A stretch of DNA of 64,000 nucleotides from Rallus limicola (taxonomy: Eukaryota > Chordata > Aves > Gruiformes > Rallidae), in contig JAKCOZ010000009.1 of assembly GCA_022605955.1 (NCBI GenBank), positions 1,178,001-1,242,000 on the forward strand. Direction: 5' to 3'. The position numbers and the translations under genes are program-made. Below the pieces are notes generated by a model, which saw nothing but the letters and a program-made list of their open reading frames with translations, searched no databases and was not told where the DNA came from. This document shows, piece by piece, positions 25,049 through 36,123 of the stretch. Position 1 is the first letter of the stretch. Every line of letters begins with the position of its first letter.

Positions 25049-25639
25049 CACCAAAACCAACCCAAAACCAAGCATTGCTGAAAGTTATAAAACGTTGTGA
25101 TATTTTCATTTTCTACTCAACAATAACTTTGAGTTATCTTCTGAAATGATACTTGAAAGCACAGCACTGATAATGCTTCAGAAACGATGCTTTCCCAGAA
25201 TTCTTAAACTGGAAATAAACCCGACAAGTATCTCAGCAGAGATCGGTTATTACCTGGTTTTAAACATATTTCTCTATCTTGAGTTAACTCTTCCAGATCA
25301 GGAACAGAATTAAATGGTCTGATTTTTCTATATCTTTTAATTTATTTTCTCACTGCACCTTTTATTGGCCGCCTTCTCCTCTCTTTACCTGTCTTTATCT
25401 AATTATAATTACTTAGGTAGTTTGGCAACATGCAGCTAGGACAAGTTATCAATAGACTGTTGCAGTTGTATTGTTGTAGTTGTAAGACTGTAGAGTATAT
25501 GTGATGAGGGAGACTAAAAAACAACAGCAACAACAGGTTGTGCCTCAGAGAACCAAGTTTATTTTCTCCTATTAAGGTGATCCCAGCAGAGGCACAGAAA
25601 GTAGAGTTTACAAACAGGGCAAGAAAGACCAGCTGTTCC

Positions 25640-25845
25640 CACCTGCTGCCCAGAGAGGGGGTGGGTGCCCCATCCCTGGGGGTGTTCAAGGCCAGGTTGG
25701 CTGGTGCCCTGGGCAACCTTGTGTAGCTCCAGGCCTGGAGGTTGGTGTCCCTGCCTGTGGCAGGGGGTTGGAGCTCTGTGACCCTTGGGGTCCCTTCCAA
25801 CACAGACCAGGCTGGGATTCTGTGATTCTGTGATTCCCTGGTTTG
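25640..25845 (+). mobile_element. CR1 3' tail, family B
   Basis: ctgcccagagagggggtggg, a ccatccctgggggtgttcaa block, the family-B spacer, and a terminus with gattctgtgattctgtgatt repeats. It is close to the 3' end of 62280-62900 with only scattered differences, so it is a young copy, 5' truncated at about 25640. Confidence 0.95.
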
Positions 25846-26180
25846 CCGTTTTGTTTGTAACTTGTTTTTGCAGATGTCAGCCTAAGTAGTTTTGTGAAGA
25901 AAAGCCATTCTTTTCTATAAAACAGTCCTTTTAACAAGGCAATTTCAGCCTCACCTAAAATCATCCATAAAAATTTTTGAAAAGACCTCATTCATTGGGA
26001 ATTTATCTGTTTACTTGGCTGTAGTGGTCTAAAAATCACTAAGCCATTAACTGTCCCCCACGGAAGGGTCTTGCAACACAGCACTTTGAATTCTGGACTA
26101 TTTTGTAAATAGAACTGTTATTTCAAATTCTTTTTCAAACTAAAGAAATGCACTAGTTCAAGTGTAACTCAAGCACTTGC
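25846..26180. other. Unique spacer between two CR1 tails
   Basis: About 335 bp with no recognised feature. Confidence 0.45.
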
Positions 26181-26262
26181 CCTGCCTGTGGCAGAGGGGT
26201 TGGAGCTCTGTGATCCTTGGGGTCCCTTCCAACCCAGACCAGTTTGGGATTCTATGATTAGC
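26181..26262 (+). mobile_element. CR1 3' tail, family B, very short
   Basis: An 82-bp tail from ccctgcctgtggcagagggg to gggattctatgatta, same orientation and family as the copy 340 bp to the left. Confidence 0.9.
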
Positions 26263-28598
26263 ACCTAATGTTGCCTAGTAATAATTAAAGAAAGCATTCT
26301 CTAGGATGAAAATGTCAAATGACTAGTTTATTGTTCAATAATCCTGAGGTGATTTTTGAAAGTTTAGGAAATTGAGGAAGATTTTTATGCATAAAACCCA
26401 GTAATTTTCAGTATTTCAGAAGACATTAAAAGGAAGTGGTATACATCATCTCCTTTCACTGTCTTCATTCTCCATCTGGGTTATTTTTAAAAATTTATCT
26501 AATAAAGCTCCATTTCATTAAGATTTCCCAAAGGGATTTTTGTTATTTCCCAATTGTAACATGAGACAAATTATAAACAGGATGGTATATCATAATCATG
26601 ACACCATTCTAGCAGAGTCATGGCATATTACATGAATTTAGAGTCTTCCATAAGAAAATACTGACATCAAACTGTAATTGTCTGCAAGAGGAACAATAGC
26701 AGAATAAATCCTAATTTCAGTATTGGTAGAAGACTCAGTGCAGATTTCAATTTTATCGAATTCACCATCCCTTTTGTCTCATAAGAAAATCTGAATAACC
26801 ATTTGGGATCTATCTAGATCAATCCTCTGCCTCTCAGACTCAGGACAGGAGCTCTGACTTAGCAGAATGTTGGTGTGCTTATTGTTACCAAGTACTTACC
26901 AAGGGGTGTCCTAAAATTCCCTGAGGGCATGAAAGAAGCTAAGTTACCAGCAGGACAAAGAGGGACAAGAGACCTTTGTTCTTAATTTTCCATTTCAAAT
27001 AAGTCTGACAAAAGATGTTAATCAAAAATAATTTTTTTTTAAGTTGTGAGAAAAACAAAAGAAAGTTACATTTCTCAAGGGATTTAAGCTGCAAAATACC
27101 AGTTTAAAAGTCTGAACAAGTTAACTGAATCAGTGGGCCAGTCATTCCAATGTCTTCTAACCAGAATTTGCTGTGAATTTTGATCATGGTGCTTCATTAG
27201 CCATGTTTCCCTTTTCCCAATATATTTATCTAGGATTTTGAATGAGCCAGCTGATACTGTCACACAATGAATATACAGAAAATTGGAAAAAGCAGAAAAA
27301 TAAATCAGCTCTACTCCTTTAAGAGGTTATCAAAATATATCCTCTAAAAGTCACATAACACCTTATGGCTAATCTGTGCCAGGCATGAAGATGCAAAGGA
27401 TCAATCAGGTAATTTTTGGTGGTGTTTCCTTGGTAGGAGTCAAGAGGCCAGGATTGTTATAAAAAACAATTTCTCAGCTCAGAGTGGCTAAAGGAAGTTT
27501 CTTAGCAAGTGCTCTACCCAGTAGTTGTGCTTCCCTTGTCCTGTCACAAGGTAGGGCATTTCTAATGGAATTTCTGAAGCATGCAAGTAGAACATGGATA
27601 GTTTCCTAAGGCTTGCTTTCCTCCACGAGTCAGATTTTGAGCTCACATTAGGTATCTCACATTAAAAAAAAAACAACAAACCCCCCCCCATGATTTAAAA
27701 AAACCCCAAATATTCTATGCAAAGGGACTGCTAAAAATCAATAGAGTCCTTAGCACAGGGAAAGGAAAATGATACTGGGGGGGGGGAAAAAAAAGCTCTG
27801 CTCAGAGAGGTCATTTAAAATAATATGGCATGCAGTTATTTTTAATGAAGTTTAAAAGCATAAATGAGGCTTAGCATTACAGAGAATAAAAAATTAACAC
27901 TATACTAAGTCATGTATTTTCTTTAACTCTTGGAATAAAATTCTTCCAAATGTCAGTAGCATCATTAGCATTTAAAATATAGGTCAGCTTTTCCACTGAT
28001 GGTAAAGGAGAATCTAACTGGTTCCTGCCACTTTTAAAATACAAAATGTATTTAAAATTTTCAGTTTTCTTTTTTTTTTTTCAAAGAAAAATTCCAAATG
28101 AATTTAACTTTAAAATTTACAGGTAGCTTAAAAATAATGCTCTAGATTAAATTATTCAAATATAAACCAATCAGTTCCAAATGAACACCAGTTCTTGCCT
28201 TTGTCCAATAATTAAGATAGAGACTCAGCTTCATCTCAGCTGGTTTTAAATCAGGTTTTTTTTTCCTATTTATAACGAAAAAAACCTGTTATTTTCAAGA
28301 TATTTAAAAGACATTTTCTTTTCAGTCTGTCAGCCTGTGGAGGAATTAAATGCCTCTGTATTTTAATAGTCCCTCATCCTGCAGCAGACTGGCATCACAT
28401 GCAGCTTTTTTAGAACAACCTTTGGCAACAATTAGCTTGTCTACTCAGAGTTTTGATGACCAATCCCCAGGCCACTTATAGGAGATATTAACAATTTTAA
28501 GTTCACTTGTCTCCTTTTATTAGAGAGCTGGTTCAGTTGCAGCTTCTCCTATGGCACTGTGTTCAAATTTTGTTTTTCTGTGCTTCTCTCCTGTCCAG
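26263..28598. other. Unique AT-rich non-coding stretch
   Basis: About 2.3 kb with no recognised repeat. It contains C9 at 27681-27689 and a run of about 12 G at 27777-27788, about 90 bp apart. Confidence 0.5.
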
Positions 28599-28750
28599 AA
28601 GAAGCACAGGACACTGCCTTTCTTCTGCTCTTGCCCCTTACTCCGAAGAGGAAGCTGAGAATGAAGCTGTAAACAGGGCCAAGATATGGGAAACACCTGA
28701 TCCTTGCTTCATCTCCAAATGGCAATTCACGTACCTGAATGATATAACAG
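28599..28750 (+). other. Candidate spliced exon (unverified), 152 nt
   Basis: A pyrimidine-rich tract ending ctctcctgtccag (AG at 28597-28598) is followed by 152 nt open in one frame only, then CAG and a donor GTAAAT at 28751. The open frame reads SSALAPYSEEEAENEAVNRA, continuing KIWETPDPCFISKWQF and then TYLNDITG. I do not recognise a family. The other two forward frames are closed within the segment. The exon starts on the third base of a codon and ends after the first base. It could be an internal coding exon, a lncRNA exon or chance. No partner exon was recognised in the window. Confidence 0.22.
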
Positions 28751-29280
28751 GTAAATACAAATAAGGGTGTTGCAAAAGATTAAGTAGAACAGACTTGCAG
28801 CAGTCCAGTGTGTTGTGTTTCCTAAGCTGTTCTCAGTTTAGTTATACATTATCATACTATTGAAGGGGAAATCAGGCAATCTATGCATCATGTAAAGCAA
28901 ATGAGACTAGTGAACTAAAAAGTCCCATGAATCCTTAAAATCCTACACACTGCTGGCATAGATGGAACCTATTTTCATTGGGAAAAGTCCTTGAAGTCAG
29001 ACTTCTTTTCAGTTTAACTGGGGAGCCATTGGGAATTGAGGGCAATAATCACTAATAGTTTCCTCTGCTGTTAATGCTCCCATTCTCATTTCTGGTAGTA
29101 CATTATTTACACAAGTATTTACTCAATAAAAACTAATCCCACAACAAAACCCACAAGCCCCATATTTTCCCAGTTCCTTGTTTGAGATATAACATCTATG
29201 TTGCCAACCACACCTTTTCCTCATGTCTCTTGCTTCTATTTCATATCCATAATTTCAGCTCAGATCCTAAGAGCCATCCA
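28751..29280. other. Unique non-coding stretch
   Basis: No recognised feature apart from the candidate donor at its left edge. Confidence 0.45.
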
Positions 29281-29514
29281 TAAACTGGAACACATGAAGC
29301 TTCATCTGAATATGAGGAAAAACTTCCTCACTGTGAGTGTGCCTGAGGCCTGGGGCAGGCTGCCCAGAGAGGTTGTGAAGTTTCCTTCTCTAGAGAGGTT
29401 GAACACCTGCCTGGGTGTTGCCCTATGCAACCTGCTCGAAGTGATCCTGCTTTACCAAGGGGGTTGGAATTAGATGATATCCAGAGGTCCCTTAAAACTG
29501 CTACCGTTCTGTGA
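29281..29514 (+). mobile_element. CR1 3' end fragment
   Basis: About 234 bp: ctggaacacatgaagcttca, gaggaaaaacttcctcactg, ggcaggctgcccagagaggt, and a degraded terminus cgttctgtgatac. It is more diverged than families A and B. It ends exactly where a minus-strand CR1 fragment begins. Confidence 0.88.
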
Positions 29515-29515
29515 T

Positions 29516-29880
29516 ACATGCTACCAAGCAGGTCCCTGAAGGGGCCAAAGTCTACTCTCCTAAGGACCAGAGCAGTCAGCTTGCTGTGCACCTTCCTTCC
29601 TGCCCTGAGGATTTTGAAGTCCACCATTCCACGTTGCTGCAGCCAGGGCTTCCCTTGAACTTCACACCGCTTGATTCTCACCAACCCCTCCTTGTTGGTG
29701 AGAGCAAGGTCCAACATAGCACCTCTCCTCATTCACTCCCCTATGACCTGTAGAATGCAGCCAGCATCAGTGCATTCCAGGAACCTCTTGGATTGCTTGT
29801 GCCCTCCAGCATAAATTGAGGTTGTAATATGTGAGACTGCCCTTGTCTGTCTATAGAGGACCTCATCCAGGTCCTCCCCA
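29516..29880 (-). mobile_element. CR1 ORF2 fragment, endonuclease-RT linker
   Basis: The minus-strand translation carries GAMLDLALTNKEGL, VDFKILRAGRKVHSKL and DFGPFRDLLG, the conserved CR1 stretch between the endonuclease and the RT. A frame disruption is evident around KEGLVRIKRCEV and QQRGMVDF, where the usual SDHEMVEF text is altered. Neither the 3' tail nor the RT of the same element follows on the left, so it is an internal piece. The 134-codon minus frame (29328-29732) is this fragment joined to antisense of the neighbouring plus-strand CR1. Confidence 0.88.
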
Positions 29881-30130
29881 GCTCTGTTTCCCAGCAGGTC
29901 ACCCCTGACCTGTGCTGGTGCCGGGGGTTATTCCTCCCTAGGGCAGGACCCTGCACTTGCCCTTGCTGAGCTTCATTTGGTTCCTCTCTGCCCAGCTCTC
30001 CAGCCTGTCCAGGTCTCCCTGAGCAGCAGCTCAGCCTTCTGGTGTGTCAGCCAGTCCTCCCATTACAACATTTCCATTAAGTTTCCTGGGAGTATGCTCT
30101 GTCCCCTCATGCAGGTCACTGAGGAGGATG
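29881..30130 (-). mobile_element. CR1 fragment, region near ORF2 end, second minus-strand piece
   Basis: Plus-strand text cagcaggtcacccctgacct, accctgcacttgcccttgct, then ccagcctgtccaggtctccc and a terminal block around ctgtcccctcatgcaggtca. This is the reverse complement of CR1 sequence that lies 3' of the linker region in an intact element. Its position relative to the preceding piece is inverted in order, so the two pieces are not a simple contiguous copy. Confidence 0.8.
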
Positions 30131-31639
30131 TTTGAAGTTGTGAAAGGTGTGTGTTGCAGTGTTTATCAGGATTCCTGGAACAGTATTTCAAATGAGCAAT
30201 AGAAAGCATTTATTTTTTTAATTCTGCAAATATTTTTTCTTGCTCATTAGGCTGTTTCTTAATTTATCATAGGATTTAAGGAGTCTAATTACTACTTTGA
30301 CAGCTTTTGTCACATTGTAACAGTCATAATAAAGCATTATCAAAGCATACACTGTATGTTTTCTTATTTCATTCTGTGCAAACATTATCCATAACAACAT
30401 TTACTTTAATGATTTGATTTCTCTCAGAGTTTCAGAGTTCAGGTGTCAAGAGAGAGAATCTTAGCAGGAGGGCTGCATAGTCTTCATGACTTCCACCCTA
30501 TCAGCAGCGTGCTGCTCACCAGGGACCAGTGAACTGGGCTGGCTGGCTGTCACTTTGGAATCCAAGTTTCATACACAGCCATGCTTTAAAACCAAAGTGC
30601 TAATTGCCAAATGTTTCAAGCATAATGAGATTCAGCTCCCTTTGATTTTCAAAGTCAAATTTGGTTTTTCCCCATATCTTTGTGTGGCTTTAATTTAAAT
30701 TAGCTGGTTTAGTTAGCTAAGCAAAATTCAGAACTAAACAGGTTTTTGGTTTTTTTTTTAAATTCCATTGTGGACCAACTTCCTAAATCTGAATAAAAAC
30801 TTGTTTTTAATAGGATACACTTGGGACTAAATTTGAGCCATCTGTCCTAGTGTTTCAGAGATTGACATCTGTGTTATGAGAACGGATTCTACCTTAACTG
30901 TAAAGAGCCTGGAATGGAAAGCAGCCTGGAAGTTTTCAATACAGAGATTTTATATAGTAGGACATAGAGGAAAGCTGCCAGATGTTTAGGTATGCTTGGG
31001 ACAGGCCATAAAATCAGCAGGTGCTAGGAATGGGATGAAAAGCCAAGAAAAAGAAATTAATTCTGAACCATTTTATTCCCAGGGGCACCTGCAGTTAAAC
31101 AAAAGGTTGAACTACCATCAATCCAAGCAAAAGCAGAGTTGTAACTCATTCAGCTTATTTAATAATACTTGCTGTGGAAACAAAAAGCTTGGGGGGAAAT
31201 ATTCAGGAGTAGAATACTTGCAGAGGAATGCTTAGCTGTGGGAGCCCAGTTATAAGCTGGAAAAATTTGTGATGATTTTCCATCATTCTCTTTTTTGAAG
31301 GGTTCTACAAGTCCCTTCCAGAGAACTTTATACTAAGGCTTTGTTTTCTAAGAACAATTTAGCATCTGGGTTCATTCTGTCTGAGGAAGTTATGTTCTAA
31401 ACAGCTTCTCAGAGGGGGTATGCACAGCAGTCACCACTAATGCTCCTCTCAAGTTACCCAGTCAAAAAGCTTTTAATTCCAAAATACTTGAGTTATCAAG
31501 GAAAACTTTTAAAATATAATCAGTCTATTGGGTCATATGCTATTATCCAGTATCAGACACATCTGTGGCCAAATACTGGCAATGACCTCCCTGGAGTACA
31601 TCTGCTTGTGCTGGGCTGGCTTCATATGAGCTCACAGGG
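30131..31639. other. Unique AT-rich non-coding stretch
   Basis: About 1.5 kb with no supported feature. Confidence 0.5.
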
Positions 31640-31995
31640 TGCTGTGGTTTAGATTGGTGACCAAAACAATGCCAGGAGCACAGTAATGTTTTACCTATTG
31701 CTCAACAGTGTCTGCACAGCATCAAGGCCTTCTCAGCTTCTCACTCTCTGCCCCCACTGAATAGACTGGGGTGCACAAGAAGATGGGAGGGGAACCACTT
31801 GGGCAGATGACCAGGCAAAACTAAAAGATATTCACAGATTTAGAGGAATATTCCATATATTCCATAGCATGTAACATCATGCTCAGAAATAAAATGAAGG
31901 AGGGATTTAAGGGGGTTAGCCACGTTTGGTCAGGAACTGGCTGGGTATCATTCTGCCTTTGGAGGGTGGTGACTCCAAACTTTTTTTTTTTGTTG
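31640..31995 (+). mobile_element. Avian ERV LTR fragment, 3' truncated
   Basis: Begins with TGctgtggttta and proceeds through avian LTR U3 landmarks: a ggtgaccaaaacaatgcca block, catcaaggccttctcagctt, a ggggtgcacaagaagatggg block, ggaatattccata and acatcatgctcag. A TATA-like AAATAAAAT lies at about 31887-31895. An R-like stretch with ggctgggtatca and ggtggtgac then runs into a T-rich tract at 31980-31991. The end of U5 is absent and minus-strand CR1 begins at about 32000. It shares the catcatgctcag plus TATA-like arrangement with the LTR at 18595-19033. No viral coding sequence adjoins it. Confidence 0.72.
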
Positions 31996-31999
31996 TTCT

Positions 32000-32400
32000 C
32001 TGTTCTCCCCACCCTCCCTGGGAAGGAATTCTGCTTCCCAGCTCCTCTCCATCTCCCCTCTTTTAGTTTAAATCCACTGCCCCTTCTCCTATCACTACAC
32101 TCCCTGATAAACAGTCCCTCTCCAGCTTTCCTGTAGGTCCCTTTCAGGTTCCAGAATACTGATATAAGGTGTCCCTGGAGCCTTCTTGAGACTGAACCAC
32201 CCCAATACCTGCAGCCTGTCCCCATAGCAGAGGTGCTCCAGTACTCTGAGCATCTCTGTAGCCCCCTCTAGTCTCACTCCAACAGTGACACTCTCTATCT
32301 TTCTTGTCCTGGGACCTCCAGAGCTGGATTCAGTGCCCTGGTTGAGGTGGCATGAAAATGGAGCAGAGGGGAAGAATTACCAGCCTTGACTCACTCATCT
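32000..32400 (-). mobile_element. CR1 fragment, 3' UTR to ORF2 end
   Basis: Plus-strand blocks ccccaccctccctgggaagg, ccctgataaacagtccctct, ccagctttcctgtaggtccc, catagcagaggtgctccagt, and a closing agctggattcagtgccctgg with ggagcagagggg. All are the reverse complement of the CR1 3' region. The extreme tail is missing at its left boundary, where the LTR lies. Confidence 0.85.
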
Positions 32401-33375
32401 GCTGCTTTTGATGTAACTATATTGAACACAGAAGTTATTCAGTGCTTTGAAAGAAAGTAATTTGGTCTTATTAAGTACAGGTAATTTATCTGTCTATCTT
32501 AAAGTTCTGCATACACCTAGAAGCACAGACTCTAATAAAGTACCTAAACATCTGATCAGTCAACTGCACACACAAGTCCTGTTTTCAGTACCCTTTACCA
32601 CAAAGCAGGACAAAAAGTCCCAAAGAAAGAAAGAAGAGATCAAGGGTATAAATATTTAATTTATGAACAGCCAAAGTAATTCCTAAGCAATAACCTCCCA
32701 GAAGTAATTAGGACATTGCTTTTAATAACAAGGAGTAAGGACAACAGTAAATTTGTCTTATCTGTTAAAATATGGTCCATTGTAAACCCATCAATGGATT
32801 TAATCAGACAATGAGATGCTCTGTGAAGTCTCCTGTGTTCTGCTCTGTCTTGTTAAAGCACGTCTCAGTAATTGTTTCCACTGCCCTTTGTACCTACTAA
32901 ATGAATGATGAATACTTATTAAAAGTATGGCTCAGTAGGATTATTTATGTGACATATTTCACAAAAAACATGTTTAATTAAAAATCAGCAATGCAATTAT
33001 GAACATCATAAAGGAAATAATAAAAGCGATATTAAACAGTTAATTGGGTGTTTTTTTCTCTTAGAAATGAAGTCAAGGTACTACATTTGCATACATTAAA
33101 TCCTTCATTGGGGTATTTCACCTACTTATGTTGGTATTAGCAAAAATATTAATGGAAATGTGTGAGAAAGGCAGCTTTCACTGCACTTAACTTCTTGTAA
33201 ATTAAGAATATTCAACTGAAATGAACAGATCCAGTCTTCTACGCCCTTCTCACAGTTTGACAGAAAAGCCTGACATTTCCAGAAAGGCAATCTGTCCTCA
33301 CCCATCCATGTTGCAGCCTCCTCCAGGAAAATGCTGCCCAAACATCAAGTACCAGAATCCCGTAACCACGCTGGG
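32401..33375. other. Unique AT-rich non-coding stretch
   Basis: No recognised feature in about 975 bp. Confidence 0.5.
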
Positions 33376-33870
33376 CCGTGTCATCTGACAGCCACCTGCA
33401 CTGCTGGACATGGCAGCCCTGACACCATCCTGGTTGTTGGAGTTTTGTGTGGCTGGGTTCTGCTGGAGACAGGGGGGGCTTTAGGGGTGGCTGCTGCAAG
33501 GAGCAGCCAGAAGCTCTCTGCAGCCCCACAGAGCAAACACCAGCCGGCTCAAGGCTGGAGTCGCTGCTGACCAAGGCCGAGCCCATCAGCCATGGTCACA
33601 GCGCCTCTGTGAACCACAGTGAGGAGAAAAAAAAACCCACAAGCAGCTGCATTTTGCCCCCAGAGAAGGGAGTGAGGAGATGGAAGAAACTGTGCAGACA
33701 CCAAGGCAAGGGAAGGAGAGGAGGAGGTGCCAGAGAAAGATGCCCCTGCAGCCCCTGGAGAAACCAACCCATGGTGGAGCGGGTGTCCCCCCACAGCCCA
33801 TGGACAAGGCCCAGACCCCACCTGCAGCCCCTGGAGATGCTGTGACCCACGTTGGAGCAAGCCCATGTTT
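33376..33870 (+). mobile_element. GC-rich avian ERV-associated repeat (probable)
   Basis: GC-rich against an AT-rich background. It contains gtgtggctgggttctgctgg and acagggggggctttaggggt, then a purine-rich block (gcaagggaaggagaggagga). A series of imperfect units of the form cctgcagcccctggag or cccatgg-ggagc follows at about 33745-33860. I associate this arrangement with ERV-linked LTR or leader repeats in Neoaves; the family name is not certain. Seven overlapping frames of 73-132 codons on both strands cross it, a side effect of the GC-rich low-complexity composition, and none is a gene. Confidence 0.5.
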
Positions 33871-35577
33871 ATTTCTTTACAGCGAAATCAGTCATCACCT
33901 ATCCTAAGAGTGAAAAGCATCTCATGGTCACTATTTCTCAGACTGCCCTCTAAAATGCAAATAAAAAATTAATAAAAAATGTATTTAAAAATTAAAAGAC
34001 TTGCACAAATGACACATAATTGGTGAAACAATAATTTTACTATTTTGTGTTTTCTAACCACAAAACAATACAACACGTTGGGTGGTTTGAGCTCCCCAGC
34101 TCCCCTACTTCCAGTTATCATCAGTCCTGTAATACCAGGTTGTATGTAACTACATTTTTTAAACTTCACTTACATTATACTCTCAGTTTCCTGTCCCATC
34201 ATAATGAGACTGTAACCTAAATATAAAAATCAAAACCTAAAAAAAAAACCCCTAAACCTTATTTTTCTTATCAAGTTAAACATTCATCATAAAGACACAC
34301 CAATTCAAGTATTTATTCAAAGCTGATAAGCTGCATAAATTTTTGAAGAGCCATTTTCTGCACCAGTTAGCAGCAACGACACACTGTCAATGCAACAGTG
34401 GTAGTGCTTACACAAAAATACACACTAATCATCAGAACAAAGAGCTGATTTCTATAGTTAAATATGCAAACAAGAGTTTGCAGACCTGTATGCACCAAAG
34501 CTGCTTCCAGAATGAAACTTTTCAGTGCTATGTATATTCTACATCAAATTTCCACCCTGCCCCAAGCACTGGCAGTGCCAATGCACCAGGCTCAGCCCCG
34601 CTGCAGGCAGCAGAAGGCAACATGCTGCATCAGCCTGTCTGCAGGCTACTACAACCCACGTCACAGGGGTGCTTATAAGGAATAAGATCTTCAAGCTACT
34701 GAAATAATGTTGTTAGCTGAAGATAGCCTCGGTCAGGTAATGATAGTGTTTCCTCATGCAGTAGTTTGTCTTTGCTTCCCACTAATAGGGATGTGGATTA
34801 AAGCCAGTACAAATAACTGGTAGTGCTTGAGGAGGAAGTTGCAATTAAATATGCATATATATATATATATCAGCCACAGATCACTGTGATGGCAGTATCT
34901 AGATTTACCAGGCCAGTCTTGATCTTAAAAAAAACCCACAAAGCCCATCCAACAAACCACAAAAAGTACAACCACAAACAAGCTATATTAACTTCACTCA
35001 TTAGGCACAGACTTTGTGATAAATGTCTAGTTCTTAATGGTCATCTCTACAACCACAACCATGCCCATTTTTGGTACATATTTTAACTTAGTCACGTGTT
35101 TGCTGTATGATTAGCACTCATGTCTGTGGTCTGAGTGGGTCTTAGGTGTGGCCACTAAAGTGATCAGAGAAATGAGTTGTCTTTCTACTCCATCCTTCTT
35201 TGTGTTTGGTTTTCTGTGCTGTTTTTCCCTCTCAAAAGGGGATCTTGCCTGCTGTTCATACTGTTTACCTTGGGTTTGGTTGTGTCAGTCATCCTCACAC
35301 ATCTGGCATGACGTTCTGCCAGCCCTGATACTTATCTTGTTCCTTATCCTTTATCTTGCACCTTTTTGTCCTTCAGATGCAACTGCTCCTGTCTTTTGTT
35401 TGCCCCTTTGGAGCCAAACTGCTCACATAGTCAAGTAAAAATGTCAGGCATTGTGGATATGCCATCACAGTCTTCACAGTCATCACACGATACTTGTGTG
35501 CTGCTGCACTGTTTTACCAAGCTTATGTTTGTGTTGGAGGCCACCTAACAGTGCTTAATCCCTATTACTGTACTCAG
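33871..35577. other. Unique non-coding stretch
   Basis: About 1.7 kb. A slightly GC-richer patch at 34550-34675 has no family I recognise. (AT)8 lies at 34855-34870. Confidence 0.5.
34855..34870. repeat. (AT)8 microsatellite
   Basis: Uninterrupted alternating AT for 16 bp. Confidence 0.85.
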
Positions 35578-36090
35578 ATTCACAGAGCTGTAGGGGTTGG
35601 AAAGGAGCTCCAGAGCTCATCAGGTCCAACCCCCTGCCAAAGCAGGGTCCCTGGGACAGGTCACACAGGTCGGTGTCCAGACAGGGCTGGAATCTCTCCA
35701 GAGAAGGAGACTCCACACCCCCTGGGCAGCCTGTCCCAGGGCTCCCTCACCCTCACTGGGGAAAAGTTCTTCCCCAGGTTGGTGTAGAACTCCCTGTGCT
35801 CCAACTTGCAGCCATTGCCCCTTGTCCCATCCCCACAGACACTGAAAAGGGGCTGGCCATTTCCCCCTGCATCCCATGCTTAAGATAATTATAAACATTA
35901 ATTAGGTCCCCCCTTAGTCTTCTTCTCTCCAGGCTGAACAGCCCCAGCTCCCTCAGCCTTTTCTCACAGGGGAGATGCTCCAGGCCCCTCTGGACTCTCT
36001 CCAGGAGATCCCTGCCTTTTTTTGTACCTGGGAGCCCAGCACTGGACTCAGTACTCCATCTGAGGCCTGACCAGGGCAGAGTAGAGGGGG
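35578..36090 (-). mobile_element. CR1 LINE 3' end, young family A
   Basis: A 513-bp copy, the longest of family A in the window. Minus-strand order: ORF2 end with a [20 protein letters not shown] stretch, then ggctgagggagctggggctg, agcatgggatgcaggg, gacaggctgcccaggg, and the 3' end at 35578 (attcacagagctgtaggggt on the plus strand). It is near-identical to 7005-7490 over their shared length. 5' truncated at about 36090, where an 18-bp tandem duplication begins. Confidence 0.95.
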
Positions 36091-36123
36091 TTTATAGGTG
36101 TCACAGAGTTTATAGGTGTCACA
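36091..36123. repeat. Two-copy 18-bp tandem duplication
   Basis: tttataggtgtcaca occurs at 36091-36105 and again at 36109-36123, immediately next to the truncated 5' end of the CR1 copy. Confidence 0.85.

Larger units (their letters stand above)
20412..25639. other. Unique AT-rich non-coding stretch
   Basis: About 5.2 kb with no recognised repeat and no supported gene. It holds two clean inverted repeats (20655-20687 and 21696-21728), T15 at 23931-23945, A18 at 25031-25048, and a 57-nt segment (22292-22348) flanked by a weak acceptor and a good donor and open in one frame. Confidence 0.5.

Noticed and set aside
27681..27788. C9 and about G12 runs 90 bp apart as a hairpin
   Set aside because: Only the homopolymers pair and the flanks do not; also a frequent site of sequencing error.
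33447..33845. Several overlapping frames on both strands up to 132 codons
   Set aside because: All fall in one GC-rich repetitive block; simultaneous openness of several frames argues for composition rather than coding.
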